Positions 1 through 5,555 of a stretch of DNA of 8,412 nucleotides are shown here, piece by piece. Made by a program: the position numbers and the translations under genes. The DNA is from an uncultured Bacillota bacterium (GTDB taxonomy: Bacteria > Bacillota_I > Bacilli_A > Erysipelotrichales > Erysipelotrichaceae). Positions within the stretch are counted from its first letter, which is position 1. Each line of letters begins with the position of its first letter. The stretch covers positions 1 to 8,412 of the forward strand of contig ONXX01000061.1 of the NCBI GenBank assembly GCA_900321955.1. Direction: 5' to 3'. The notes beneath the pieces were generated by a model. That model was not told the DNA's origin, ran no database searches, and worked only from the letters and a program-made list of their open reading frames with translations.

Positions 1-10
1 ACTGTTTCAT
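1..10 (-). CDS. Start of a divergent gene (first three codons only)
   Basis: Read on the minus strand, positions 10 to 1 give ATG AAA CAG T (Met-Lys-Gln...). A strong ribosome site, AAGGAG, lies at 23 to 18, seven bases upstream of the ATG. A possible extended -10 (TGATAGAAT on the minus strand, plus-strand 32-40) sits just behind it. Together these make a short, well-formed 5' leader, so I read this as the beginning of a gene diverging from the oxidoreductase operon. Only three codons are visible and nothing can be said about the product. Its placement would suit a regulator of the operon, but that is speculation. Confidence 0.45.
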
Positions 11-25
11 GAAAAATCTCCTTAC

Positions 26-45
26 ACCTGTATTCTATCACAGGT
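26..45. promoter_or_regulatory. Palindromic operator candidate over a divergent extended -10
   Basis: ACCTGT (26-31) and ACAGGT (40-45) form a perfect 6-bp inverted repeat around an 8-bp centre. On the minus strand the centre holds TGATAGAAT, an extended -10 with the TGn element, properly placed for the divergent gene starting at 10. A third half-site, CACCTG, lies at 57-62, about three helical turns from the first. The arrangement suggests a repressor operator over the divergent promoter that could also affect the rightward operon. No -35 is evident for the divergent promoter. There is no T-tract on the plus side, so a terminator is less likely. The regulator is unknown. Confidence 0.4.
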
Positions 46-105
46 CTTTGAATGAGCACCTGAGGGAAAAAACAAGATGGGTGTTTTGGAAGGAAGAATC
101 TATTT

Positions 106-111
106 TATAAT
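106..111 (+). promoter_or_regulatory. -10 candidate (TATAAT) for the oxidoreductase operon
   Basis: A consensus TATAAT ends eight bases before the preferred start codon at 119. No good -35 is present at 16-18 bp spacing (the best is TTTTGG-like at 84-89). If the hexamer is used, transcription would begin around 117-119 and the mRNA would be leaderless or nearly so. If the ATG at 77 is the true start, the hexamer is only part of the coding sequence. Confidence 0.35.
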
Positions 112-118
112 AGGGTTG

Positions 119-1369
119 ATGTTTGATATTACTATAATTGGAGCAGGTATAACCGGTTCACTCATCGCTCATAAACTGAGCAAATTTGATCTGAAGGTTT
201 TGGTTCTAGAAAAGGAGAATGATGTAGCTGAAGGTGCTACCGGGGCCAATTCGGCCATGGTGCACTCTGGTCATGATCCGAAACCGGGTACTTTAAAATG
301 CAGATACAATCTTTTAGGAAACAGGATGTATCCCGATCTGTGCAAGGAACTGCAGGTGTCCTATGTGCCGATCGGTGCTTTTGTGGCGGCCGGAGGCGAA
401 GAGGAAGAAGAAAGACTCGATGTCCTGATCCGCCAGTGTGAAGAAAGAAAGGTTCCTTATGAAGTCTTGAGCAGAGAAGAGGCTCTAAAGGAAGAACCTC
501 ATCTGGCGGACCGCATCACCAAGGTCTTGTCTTTGCCGACGACCGGCATCATCACCCCTTGGGAAGTGACGATTGCCGCGATGGAAGAGGCAATGCTGAA
601 CGGTGTTGAACTGGAGCTGAATCATCCGGTCAGAAAGATCGAAAAGGCCGGCGATCATTTTGTGATCGACGATTCGATCGAAAGCAAGCTCATCATCAAC
701 TGTGCCGGTGCACATTGTGATGAAATTACAGAGCTGCTTCGGCCTTCGCCATACAAGGTAGAGGCGAGAAAGGGCGAGTACTTCGTTCTGGACCATCTGA
801 ACGGTTCTTTTGTAAAACATGTCATCTATCCGGTCCCTGGTCCCAAAGGCAAGGGCGTTTTGGCCGTACCGACGGTCCATGGCAATGTTCTGTTAGGGCC
901 AAACTCCGATGATATTGAAGATAAAGAGGACGATTCCACCGGATCGGGCCTCGACTATATCCGCAGTCAGATTACTTCGACGGTGAAGGATATCCCGTAC
1001 AACAAGATGATCCACACCTTTGCCGGTCTTCGTCCGCATATCGATCTCAAGGATTTCTATATTCAGGAAGATGATGAGATCGAAGGCTTCATTCACGTTG
1101 CCGGCATCGAATCGCCGGGTTTCATCTGCCGCTGCGAGAAGGTCTCGGAAGGACAGATCAAGGATGTGATTCTAAGGAAGTGCGGTGCCCGCACGATCAA
1201 GGGCGTCAAGATGCGCATCCGTCCGGGCATGGGAAGATGCCAGGGCGGCTTCTGTGAGCCGGAAGTCTTAAAGATCCTGGCAAGAGAGCTGAAGATGGAT
1301 GTGACGGATGTCCTTTTAGACAGGGAAGGCTCCCGGGTCCTTCTGGAAAAGGCAAAGGAGGAACTGTAA
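119..1369 (+). CDS. GlpA-like FAD-dependent oxidoreductase with C-terminal BFD-like [2Fe-2S] domain, apparent internal deletion
   Basis: Predicted flavoprotein of the DAO/GlpA superfamily. The family oxidises glycerol-3-phosphate or similar 2-hydroxy compounds anaerobically and passes electrons to a partner flavoprotein. Counting from the ATG at 119 (416 aa), the FAD Rossmann motif is G8-A-G10-I-T-G13, with Glu31 placed to bind the ribose. The family segments NSAMVHSG (~44-51) and GLRP follow. The C-terminal domain has C337-x-C339 and C374-x4-C379, the cysteine pattern of BFD-like [2Fe-2S] domains. The sequence runs from ESPGF straight into ICRCEK at residues ~331-340 (nt ~1115-1135). From memory, relatives are about 475-480 aa and carry ~55-60 extra residues here, including the last helix of the FAD fold, so activity may be impaired. 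The family N-terminus begins at 119. An in-frame ATG at 77 with GAGGG upstream would add 14 atypical residues. The stop overlaps the next start by one base. A strict glycerol-3-phosphate role is inferred. Confidence 0.82.
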   Translation: MFDITIIGAGITGSLIAHKLSKFDLKVLVLEKENDVAEGATGANSAMVHSGHDPKPGTLKCRYNLLGNRMYPDLCKELQVSYVPIGAFVAAGGEEEEERLDVLIRQCEERKVPYEVLSREEALKEEPHLADRITKVLSLPTTGIITPWEVTIAAMEEAMLNGVELELNHPVRKIEKAGDHFVIDDSIESKLIINCAGAHCDEITELLRPSPYKVEARKGEYFVLDHLNGSFVKHVIYPVPGPKGKGVLAVPTVHGNVLLGPNSDDIEDKEDDSTGSGLDYIRSQITSTVKDIPYNKMIHTFAGLRPHIDLKDFYIQEDDEIEGFIHVAGIESPGFICRCEKVSEGQIKDVILRKCGARTIKGVKMRIRPGMGRCQGGFCEPEVLKILARELKMDVTDVLLDREGSRVLLEKAKEEL

Positions 1370-2604
1370 TGGAAAGACATCAGTTAGTCATTATCGGTGC
1401 CGGTTCCGCCGGTATTGCCGCTGCCTTGGGGGCATATGAAAACGGTCTGAAAGATATCCTGCTGGTGGAAAGAGAAGGCGAGTACGGCGGCATCCTGCAG
1501 CAGTGCATCCACAATGGTTTCGGTTTACATACCTTTAATGAAGAATTATCCGGTCCGGCATATGCCGAGAAATATTTCGATCTGATCAAGGACAACGAAT
1601 GCATCAAAGTCATCTATGATGCAACGGTCATTCAGATCAAAGACAAGACTCTGAAAGTACAGACACCAAAAGGCCTGAAGCTGATTGAGACCGAAGCGAT
1701 CGTCATCTCGACAGGCTGCAGGGAAAGGCCGGCCGGGGCGATCGGCTTAAAGGGCAACCGCTGCGAGGGCGTCTATACTGCCGGTACTGCCCAGAAATAC
1801 CTCAACAAGGAAGGCTATCTGGTCGGCAAGAAGGTCTTCATTCTGGGATCGGGCGATATCGGCCTGATCATGGCCAGAAGAATGACGCTGGAAGGAGCGA
1901 AGGTCATCGGCGTTGCCGAACTGCAGCCGTATTCCAACGGTCTGGCCAGAAATATCAAACAGTGTCTGGAAGACTTCGATATCCCGCTTTATCTGTCGCA
2001 CACTGTTGAGTCCGTCCATGGCGAAAGCCGTCTTACTTCGATCACCCTGATTGAAGTCGGCAAAGACCTCAAGAAGATCCCGGGTTCTGAACAGGAGATC
2101 GAATGTGATTGCCTGCTGCTTTCCGTGGGTCTCATCCCGGAAAACACCCTGATCGAGGAACTGGGCGTGAAACTGGATCCGCGCACCAAGGGTGCCGTGG
2201 TCGATGACACCTATATGACATCGATCGAGGGCATCTTCGCCTGCGGCAATGCCTTGCATGTCCACGATCTGGTTGACTATGTTTCACAGGAAGGCAAAAA
2301 GGCCGGACATGCTGCCGCCGATTATGTGCTGCAAAAAGGCATAGAAGCGGAAAGGGTTGTGAACGTGACCGGGGATGGGGTATCCTACATGGTGCCGCAG
2401 TCTTTCCACAAGAGGAAAGACCTTGAATTCATGTTCCGGGTCAACAGAGTATTCAAAGAGTCGTACATCCATGTCTATGGAAACGGCATCGATAAAAAGA
2501 TAAAGAAGCTCGGCATCGTGCCAAGCGAGATGCAGAAGGTCTTCTTGAGAAAAGAAGAGACTAAGGACCTTGACGGTCAGCTGCATTGGGAGGTCATCGA
2601 ATGA
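1369..2604 (+). CDS. GlpB-like NAD(P)/FAD-dependent oxidoreductase
   Basis: A 411-residue two-dinucleotide-binding flavoprotein, full length for its family. The FAD motif G10-A-G-S-A-G15 opens the protein. ILQQCIHNGFG (~42-52) and STGCRERP (~114-121) are hallmarks of this oxidoreductase group. A second Rossmann motif, G160-S-G-D-I-G165 within a conserved LIMARRMTLEGAKV stretch, should bind NAD(P). GIFACGN near residue 288 is the late FAD-contact motif. No CxxC redox disulfide is present, so it is not a thioredoxin reductase. AAGGAGG at 1355-1361 sets the start, seven bases ahead of the ATG, which shares one base with the upstream stop. With the GlpA-like protein and the DUF1667 protein it probably forms one complex moving electrons from substrate through FAD and Fe-S to an acceptor. 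The substrate is not readable from sequence, and glycerol-3-phosphate is the usual inference. Confidence 0.88.
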   Translation: MERHQLVIIGAGSAGIAAALGAYENGLKDILLVEREGEYGGILQQCIHNGFGLHTFNEELSGPAYAEKYFDLIKDNECIKVIYDATVIQIKDKTLKVQTPKGLKLIETEAIVISTGCRERPAGAIGLKGNRCEGVYTAGTAQKYLNKEGYLVGKKVFILGSGDIGLIMARRMTLEGAKVIGVAELQPYSNGLARNIKQCLEDFDIPLYLSHTVESVHGESRLTSITLIEVGKDLKKIPGSEQEIECDCLLLSVGLIPENTLIEELGVKLDPRTKGAVVDDTYMTSIEGIFACGNALHVHDLVDYVSQEGKKAGHAAADYVLQKGIEAERVVNVTGDGVSYMVPQSFHKRKDLEFMFRVNRVFKESYIHVYGNGIDKKIKKLGIVPSEMQKVFLRKEETKDLDGQLHWEVIE

Positions 2605-2951
2605 AACTGATCTGTATCAACTGCCCGCGGGGCTGCCATCTGGAAGTCACTCAGGAGGACGGCGAGATTAAAGTCAGCGGAAATGCCTGCCCGAGGGGTT
2701 ATACTTATGCCTATAATGAACTGACGGCGCCGATGCGGACATTGACTTCGACGGTTCCGATCGATTCGTGTCAGGCAAGACGTCTGCCGATCATTTCTTC
2801 TGCCACGCTTCCGAAAGACCGGATCATGGACGCAATGGCTGCCTTGAAGACAGTCAACGTCAAAGCGCCGGTCCATATGGGCGATGTGGTCGTGAAGAAT
2901 ATCCTGGATCTGGGAGTCGATATCATCGCTTCCAAAACAATTGAAAAATGA
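2601..2951 (+). CDS. DUF1667 small four-cysteine metal/Fe-S protein
   Basis: A 116-residue protein matching the DUF1667 pattern. Its N-terminus has C5-x2-C8-x3-C12 and, after 17 residues, C30-P-R-G. This resembles the four-cysteine cluster site at the N-terminus of molybdopterin oxidoreductases, so an Fe-S cluster (or zinc) is likely. The middle segment (APMRTLTSTV, ~43-52) is also conserved. The family typically sits directly after the two oxidoreductases found here and probably acts as an electron-transfer or assembly subunit of that complex; its biochemical role is not established. The start at 2601 overlaps the upstream stop in ATGA, with GGGAGG at 2588-2593 as ribosome site. A TTG further upstream in frame is not needed. 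The last codons overlap the next gene's ATG. Confidence 0.87.
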   Translation: MKLICINCPRGCHLEVTQEDGEIKVSGNACPRGYTYAYNELTAPMRTLTSTVPIDSCQARRLPIISSATLPKDRIMDAMAALKTVNVKAPVHMGDVVVKNILDLGVDIIASKTIEK

Positions 2952-3472
2952 GAAAACTGCTTTCTGTACTGCTGATGATGCTGCTGCTTGGCGGCTGTAT
3001 GAATGAAAGAGAAGATTATTACATCTTCTCTTTTGGTGACTACACGCTCACGCCGGGCTACGACAACGTGGAATACGCCCGTTTGATCTTCGATCTGCAG
3101 CTGCCGGAGACCATCGGCGCAAACAGCCGTATAGAAAAAAACGAAGTTTATTTCTGGGATCACTATCTGTGCGACCTTGATCTGATCAACGAGTCCAAAA
3201 AGGAGATCCCGATCGATGAAGCGATCATCAGTTCTGCCGATTTCTATCTGAGCAATTATCCTTTGGATTCCTACAAGATCTCGGATATCGAACTCAGCGA
3301 CAGTGTGAAAGAAAACTGTGAGAAGTTTAGCGGCAAATACGTCGATCGAAACGGCTACGCCTGCATCTTCGGCAAGCAGGTCGGCAAGAAGGACAATATT
3401 GTCATACTTTACGGTGACATCTTTGCGATCGATCAGGATAAGCTGTATCGGATCAAGATCTATGTAGAATAA
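2948..3472 (+). CDS. Uncharacterised lipoprotein
   Basis: A 174-residue protein with a short lipoprotein signal: Met-Arg-Lys, a leucine-rich core, and the lipobox L14-G-G-C17. After cleavage and lipidation about 158 residues should stay on the outer face of the membrane. I recognise no domain. The mature part is acidic and soluble-looking, with three further cysteines (in YLCDL, ENCEK and YACIF). Its ATG overlaps the DUF1667 stop (ATGA at 2948-2951) and no good ribosome site precedes it, so translation is probably coupled to the upstream gene. This places a surface protein in a cytoplasmic redox operon, which is unexpected. A terminator follows 13 bases after the stop. The lipoprotein call is firm; the function is unknown. 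Confidence 0.8.
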   Translation: MRKLLSVLLMMLLLGGCMNEREDYYIFSFGDYTLTPGYDNVEYARLIFDLQLPETIGANSRIEKNEVYFWDHYLCDLDLINESKKEIPIDEAIISSADFYLSNYPLDSYKISDIELSDSVKENCEKFSGKYVDRNGYACIFGKQVGKKDNIVILYGDIFAIDQDKLYRIKIYVE

Positions 3473-3485
3473 TCGCCGATTTTAG

Positions 3486-3511
3486 AGGGTCTTCTTTAAG
3501 AAGGCCTTTTA
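3486..3511 (+). terminator. Intrinsic terminator of the oxidoreductase operon
   Basis: GGTCTTC (3488-3494) pairs with GAAGGCC (3500-3506), with one T-G wobble and a TTTAA loop. A flanking wobble and an A-T pair extend the stem, and TTTTATAT follows. It sits 13 bases after the lipoprotein stop, which suits rho-independent termination. Confidence 0.75.
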
Positions 3512-3543
3512 TATGGGCAAAACGAAGGGTTTGAGAGAATATC

Positions 3544-3552
3544 TGATATGAT
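3544..3552 (+). promoter_or_regulatory. Extended -10 promoter candidate before the yjjI relic
   Basis: TGATATGAT is a TGn-extended -10, with TTGAGA at 3531-3536 too close (10 bp) to act as its -35. Transcription would start near 3559, giving a short leader with the ribosome site AAAGGAAGG (3564-3572) ahead of the ATG at 3581. It lies directly after the upstream terminator, so it may be the surviving promoter of the old yjjIW operon and may now serve the downstream PC4-like gene. Confidence 0.45.
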
Positions 3553-3580
3553 AGTTTTGAAATAAAGGAAGGATAAAAAG

Positions 3581-3742
3581 ATGAGCGATCTGATCCGGGT
3601 AACCGGTTATCTGATGAAGCGTTCCGAACTGGAGAAACTGAAAAAGGGCGAAGTGGTCGCCAACGATTCCGTCGCTCTGGTGGTCGATAAGACACCGCAG
3701 CGGCATATGAATGAAAAGAAGGCCAGGAGTTTTAATGAATAA
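3581..3742 (+). pseudogene. yjjI: Remnant of YjjI-family glycyl-radical enzyme: C-terminal radical segment only
   Basis: A 53-codon frame, MSDLIRVTGY onward. RVTGY is the glycyl-radical signature, and Gly9 would be the radical site. The following segment (MKRSELEKLKKGE) matches the C-terminal end of E. coli YjjI as I remember it (DLVRVTGYMVRLSDLEKYR). YjjI enzymes are ~510 aa, so about 90% is missing, including the whole barrel and the active-site cysteine region. The frame has its own ATG and ribosome site, an in-frame stop at 3563-3565, and a promoter candidate, so it could still be translated. The end overlaps the start of the activase relic (ATGAATAA, 3735-3742), which preserves the original gene order. 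Most likely this is an eroded gene; a free-standing radical domain like YfiD/GrcA is a less likely alternative. Confidence 0.75.
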
Positions 3743-3972
3743 AGCGCCGGTCAACAAGATCATTGCCTCCAGCGTGGTCGACGGTCCGGGTGGTCGGCAA
3801 GATCTTAAGACCCTATCTCAAAAAGAAGGATATCCGCTACAAGCTGATCAAATACCGTCACTTCGGTGTCCGTGAGGAATACAGAAACTTCAAGGAACCG
3901 GATGAGGCGTACATGGAAGAATTAAGAAAGACAGCCGAAGAAGAAGGCTTTAAAAATATCGTCATCATTTAG
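3735..3972 (+). pseudogene. yjjW: Remnant of YjjW-family glycyl-radical activating enzyme: both ends, middle deleted, frameshifted
   Basis: The frame from ATG 3735 reads MNKAPVNKII then ASSVVDGPG, the typical start of a YjjW/PflA-type radical SAM activase just before its NR...CNxxCxxC region. Homology stops after VDGPG (~3791), and this frame ends at TGA 3873-3875. In the +1 frame, ~3788 to TAG 3970-3972 encodes VVGKILRPYL... through YKLIKYRHFGVREEY to FKNIVII, which resembles the C-terminus of the same family. The radical SAM CxxxCxxC motif and all ferredoxin-type cysteines are gone. Roughly 200 or more residues are missing, judged from the family's ~280-300 aa. It cannot make an active enzyme. 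The stop overlaps the ribosome site of the next gene, so the old operon spacing is kept. The ATG at 3763 in the C-terminal frame is probably not a real start. Confidence 0.78.
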
Positions 3973-3982
3973 GGAGGGAAAT

Positions 3983-4213
3983 ATGGCAGAATTCAAATAT
4001 GAAATCAATGACGCAGTCGCGACGCTTTCACAAAGCGGTGATTACACCTGCGAGGTGAATGTCATCACCTACGGTACCGGCAGACCGAAACTGGACATCC
4101 GCAAATGGAACCGGGCAGAAGACAAGATGCAGAAGGGCATCACCCTGGACAAGGAAGAAGCTTTAGCCCTGTTTGAGGCGTTGCAGGATTTCGATTTCGA
4201 AAAACTCGGTTAA
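3983..4213 (+). CDS. ydbC: PC4/YdbC-family single-stranded-DNA-binding protein
   Basis: A 76-residue protein similar along its whole length to the bacterial PC4-like YdbC family: MAEFKYEI start, a central RPKLDIRKWN segment (34-43), KMQKGITLDKEEA (48-60) and an acidic C-terminus. The fold is a curved beta-sheet plus helix that dimerises and binds single-stranded DNA, related to the eukaryotic coactivator PC4. Its role in Firmicutes is poorly defined. A strong ribosome site (GGGAGGG, 3972-3978) overlaps the stop of the yjjW relic. The gene therefore depends on a promoter upstream of the relics, perhaps the one at 3544. A terminator follows. The gene looks intact. Confidence 0.85.
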   Translation: MAEFKYEINDAVATLSQSGDYTCEVNVITYGTGRPKLDIRKWNRAEDKMQKGITLDKEEALALFEALQDFDFEKLG

Positions 4214-4236
4214 TCATCAGTTTCATAGAAGACAGG

Positions 4237-4256
4237 CGGCAGGAATGCCGTTTTTC
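4237..4256 (+). terminator. Intrinsic terminator after the PC4-like gene
   Basis: CGGCA (4237-4241) and TGCCG (4246-4250) form a GC-rich 5-bp stem with a GGAA loop, followed by TTTTTCTTTT (4251-4260). It sits about 24 bases after the stop. The -35 of the next promoter begins immediately behind the T-tract. Confidence 0.75.
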
Positions 4257-4263
4257 TTTTGGT

Positions 4264-4292
4264 TTGACAATGATTAATACAGATAATACAAT
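4264..4292 (+). promoter_or_regulatory. Consensus sigma-A promoter of the gntR-ABC operon
   Basis: TTGACA (4264-4269) and TACAAT (4287-4292) are separated by exactly 17 bp. The -35 matches consensus fully and the -10 at five of six positions. Transcription would begin near 4299. The -10 lies inside a 9-bp tandem repeat that probably includes the binding site of the GntR protein encoded next. Confidence 0.8.
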
Positions 4293-4310
4293 TAATACAG
4301 TTAATACAGA
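4275..4310 (+). repeat. Four-unit 9-bp tandem repeat (TAATACAnn) across the promoter
   Basis: TAATACA occurs at 4275, 4284, 4293 and 4302 with exact 9-bp periodicity. The unit endings are GA, AT, GT and GA. Only unit 2 (TAATACAAT) creates the -10 hexamer. The array spans about -25 to +12 relative to the predicted start of transcription. Direct repeats are unusual for GntR operators, which are commonly inverted. It could be a repeated half-site array or a slippage-prone tract. Confidence 0.8.
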
Positions 4311-4323
4311 TTGGAGGTGGCTG

Positions 4324-4686
4324 ATGTTTTTAATTAACCTGCAGGGGAAAGAATCGATCTATGAACAGATCCGTTCGCAGATCGAGAAATTCATCAATGC
4401 CGGTATCCTGAAACCCGATGACAAGCTTCCTTCGGTCAGAAGCCTGGCGCTGGAACTGGGCATCAATCCCAATACGGTGATGAAGGCCTATCAGGAACTG
4501 GAGAAAAACGGCTACATCTATACTCTCAACAAGAAGGGTGTCTTTGTGGCCGGCAAGCACGATCTGGCAGAAGAAAAGAAGAAGGCGGATGCCTTGGCGA
4601 TCCTGAATACCCTCAAACAGGAGGGTTTTGCAAAGGATGAGGTGATTGCTTTACTGGAAGAACTGTATAAGGAGGAAACATGCTGA
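4324..4686 (+). CDS. GntR-family transcriptional regulator, YtrA subfamily
   Basis: A 120-residue protein with an N-terminal winged helix (residues ~10-78). SIYEQIRSQI (11-20) and LPSVRSLALELGINPNTV (35-52) carry the recognition helix region, and TLNKKGVFV (67-75) forms the wing. The tail of ~40 residues is short, helical and acidic, too small to bind a ligand, as in the YtrA subfamily. These regulators usually repress their own operon of ABC transporter genes and are often relieved by cell-wall-active agents. The start at 4324 is set by GGAGGTGG (4313-4320). A longer in-frame reading from the TTG at 4264 would begin inside the promoter's -35 and is rejected. The end overlaps the ATPase start by seven bases. 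Autoregulation through the upstream repeat is inferred. Confidence 0.9.
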   Translation: MFLINLQGKESIYEQIRSQIEKFINAGILKPDDKLPSVRSLALELGINPNTVMKAYQELEKNGYIYTLNKKGVFVAGKHDLAEEKKKADALAILNTLKQEGFAKDEVIALLEELYKEETC

Positions 4687-5555
4687 AGATAGAGGGTCTG
4701 TATAAGGCTTTTAAAGATAAAAAAGTATTGGAGGGATTGGATCTTGTCTTAAACGAGGGTTCGATCTTCGGTCTGGTCGGTGTCAACGGCGCAGGCAAGT
4801 CGACTCTTTTAAGGTGCATTGCCGGCATCTATGAGGCCGATCATGGATCGGTCCTGTTCAACGGGGAAGATACCTTTAAAACTCCTGCGGTCCGAAAGGA
4901 CATCTTCTTTGTCAGCGACGAGCCGTATTATCCGATCGCCGCCAATATCAGGACAATGAAGGAGTTTTATTCTTCTTTCTATGATGTCGATATGAAGACA
5001 TATAACGAGGTGCTGAACTTGTTTCATCTCGATGATACCAAGCCGATCTCTTCCTTTTCCAAGGGAATGAAGCGGCAGGCTTCGCTTTTATTCGCTTTGT
5101 CGATCGCCCCGAAGCTCTTATTGCTGGATGAGGCGTTTGACGGACTCGATCCGATCGTGCGTCATGATCTCAAAAGGATGCTGTATGAGCTGATCGAAGA
5201 ACAGAAAGCGACCATCATCATCTCTTCCCACAACCTGAAGGAACTTGAGGATATCTGCGATTCCTATGGCATTCTGGAAAACGGCAGGATCGCTTCCTAT
5301 GGCGATCTTCTGGAATCCAAGGCCAATCTCAATAAATACCAGCTGGCCTTTGCTTCGCCAATCGATGAATCGGTATTTGACGCATTCGACATCCTTTATT
5401 CACGGAAAGAAGGCTCTGTCTATTCCTTTGTCATACGCGGCGACAGACAGCAGGTCGAAGAAAAACTGCAAAAACTTGATCCGCTCATTCTTGATACTCT
5501 GCCGGTCAATTTTGAAGAGCTCTTTATTTATGAACATGAAGGAGGAAGCAAATGA
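4680..5555 (+). CDS. ABC transporter ATP-binding protein (YtrB-like)
   Basis: A 291-residue nucleotide-binding subunit. Walker A is GVNGAGKST (34-42), the signature is SFSKGM (125-130), a form common in this subgroup in place of LSGGQ, Walker B is LLLLDE (146-151), the D-loop is GLD (155-157) and the switch histidine is H184. The usual Q-loop glutamine is not obvious: the equivalent stretch reads FVSDEP (77-82). About 80 residues follow the ATPase core, a small regulatory-type C-terminal extension. The start overlaps the GntR stop, and AAGGAGG (4669-4675) precedes it. The stop overlaps the permease start in ATGA. It should energise the permease encoded next. The substrate is unknown; family context suggests export or relief of cell-envelope antibiotics or peptides. 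Confidence 0.92.
   Translation: MLKIEGLYKAFKDKKVLEGLDLVLNEGSIFGLVGVNGAGKSTLLRCIAGIYEADHGSVLFNGEDTFKTPAVRKDIFFVSDEPYYPIAANIRTMKEFYSSFYDVDMKTYNEVLNLFHLDDTKPISSFSKGMKRQASLLFALSIAPKLLLLDEAFDGLDPIVRHDLKRMLYELIEEQKATIIISSHNLKELEDICDSYGILENGRIASYGDLLESKANLNKYQLAFASPIDESVFDAFDILYSRKEGSVYSFVIRGDRQQVEEKLQKLDPLILDTLPVNFEELFIYEHEGGSK

Noticed and set aside
24..62. Alternative hairpins (ACCTGT/ACAGGT against CAGGT/ACCTG) as an attenuator
   Set aside because: No transcript start upstream of them is visible on the plus strand and there is no T-tract, so a protein-binding palindrome is simpler.
485..880. A minus-strand frame inside the first oxidoreductase, and similar ones at 893-1096, 1747-2265 and 2771-3163
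   Set aside because: These are shadows of well-supported plus-strand genes, with Arg/Asp/His-rich nonsense-like composition.
2586..2600. TTG start upstream of the DUF1667 gene
   Set aside because: The ATG at 2601 overlaps the previous stop, has GGGAGG ahead of it, and begins the family's conserved N-terminus.
3763..3972. A separate 69-residue protein starting at ATG 3763
   Set aside because: Its first residues are the out-of-frame translation of the activase N-terminus, there is no ribosome site, and the rest matches the activase C-terminus. It belongs to the yjjW relic.
4264..4323. Upstream extension of the GntR gene from a TTG codon
   Set aside because: The TTG is the first half of the -35 hexamer, and the extension would translate the promoter repeat. 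The ATG at 4324 has a strong ribosome site.
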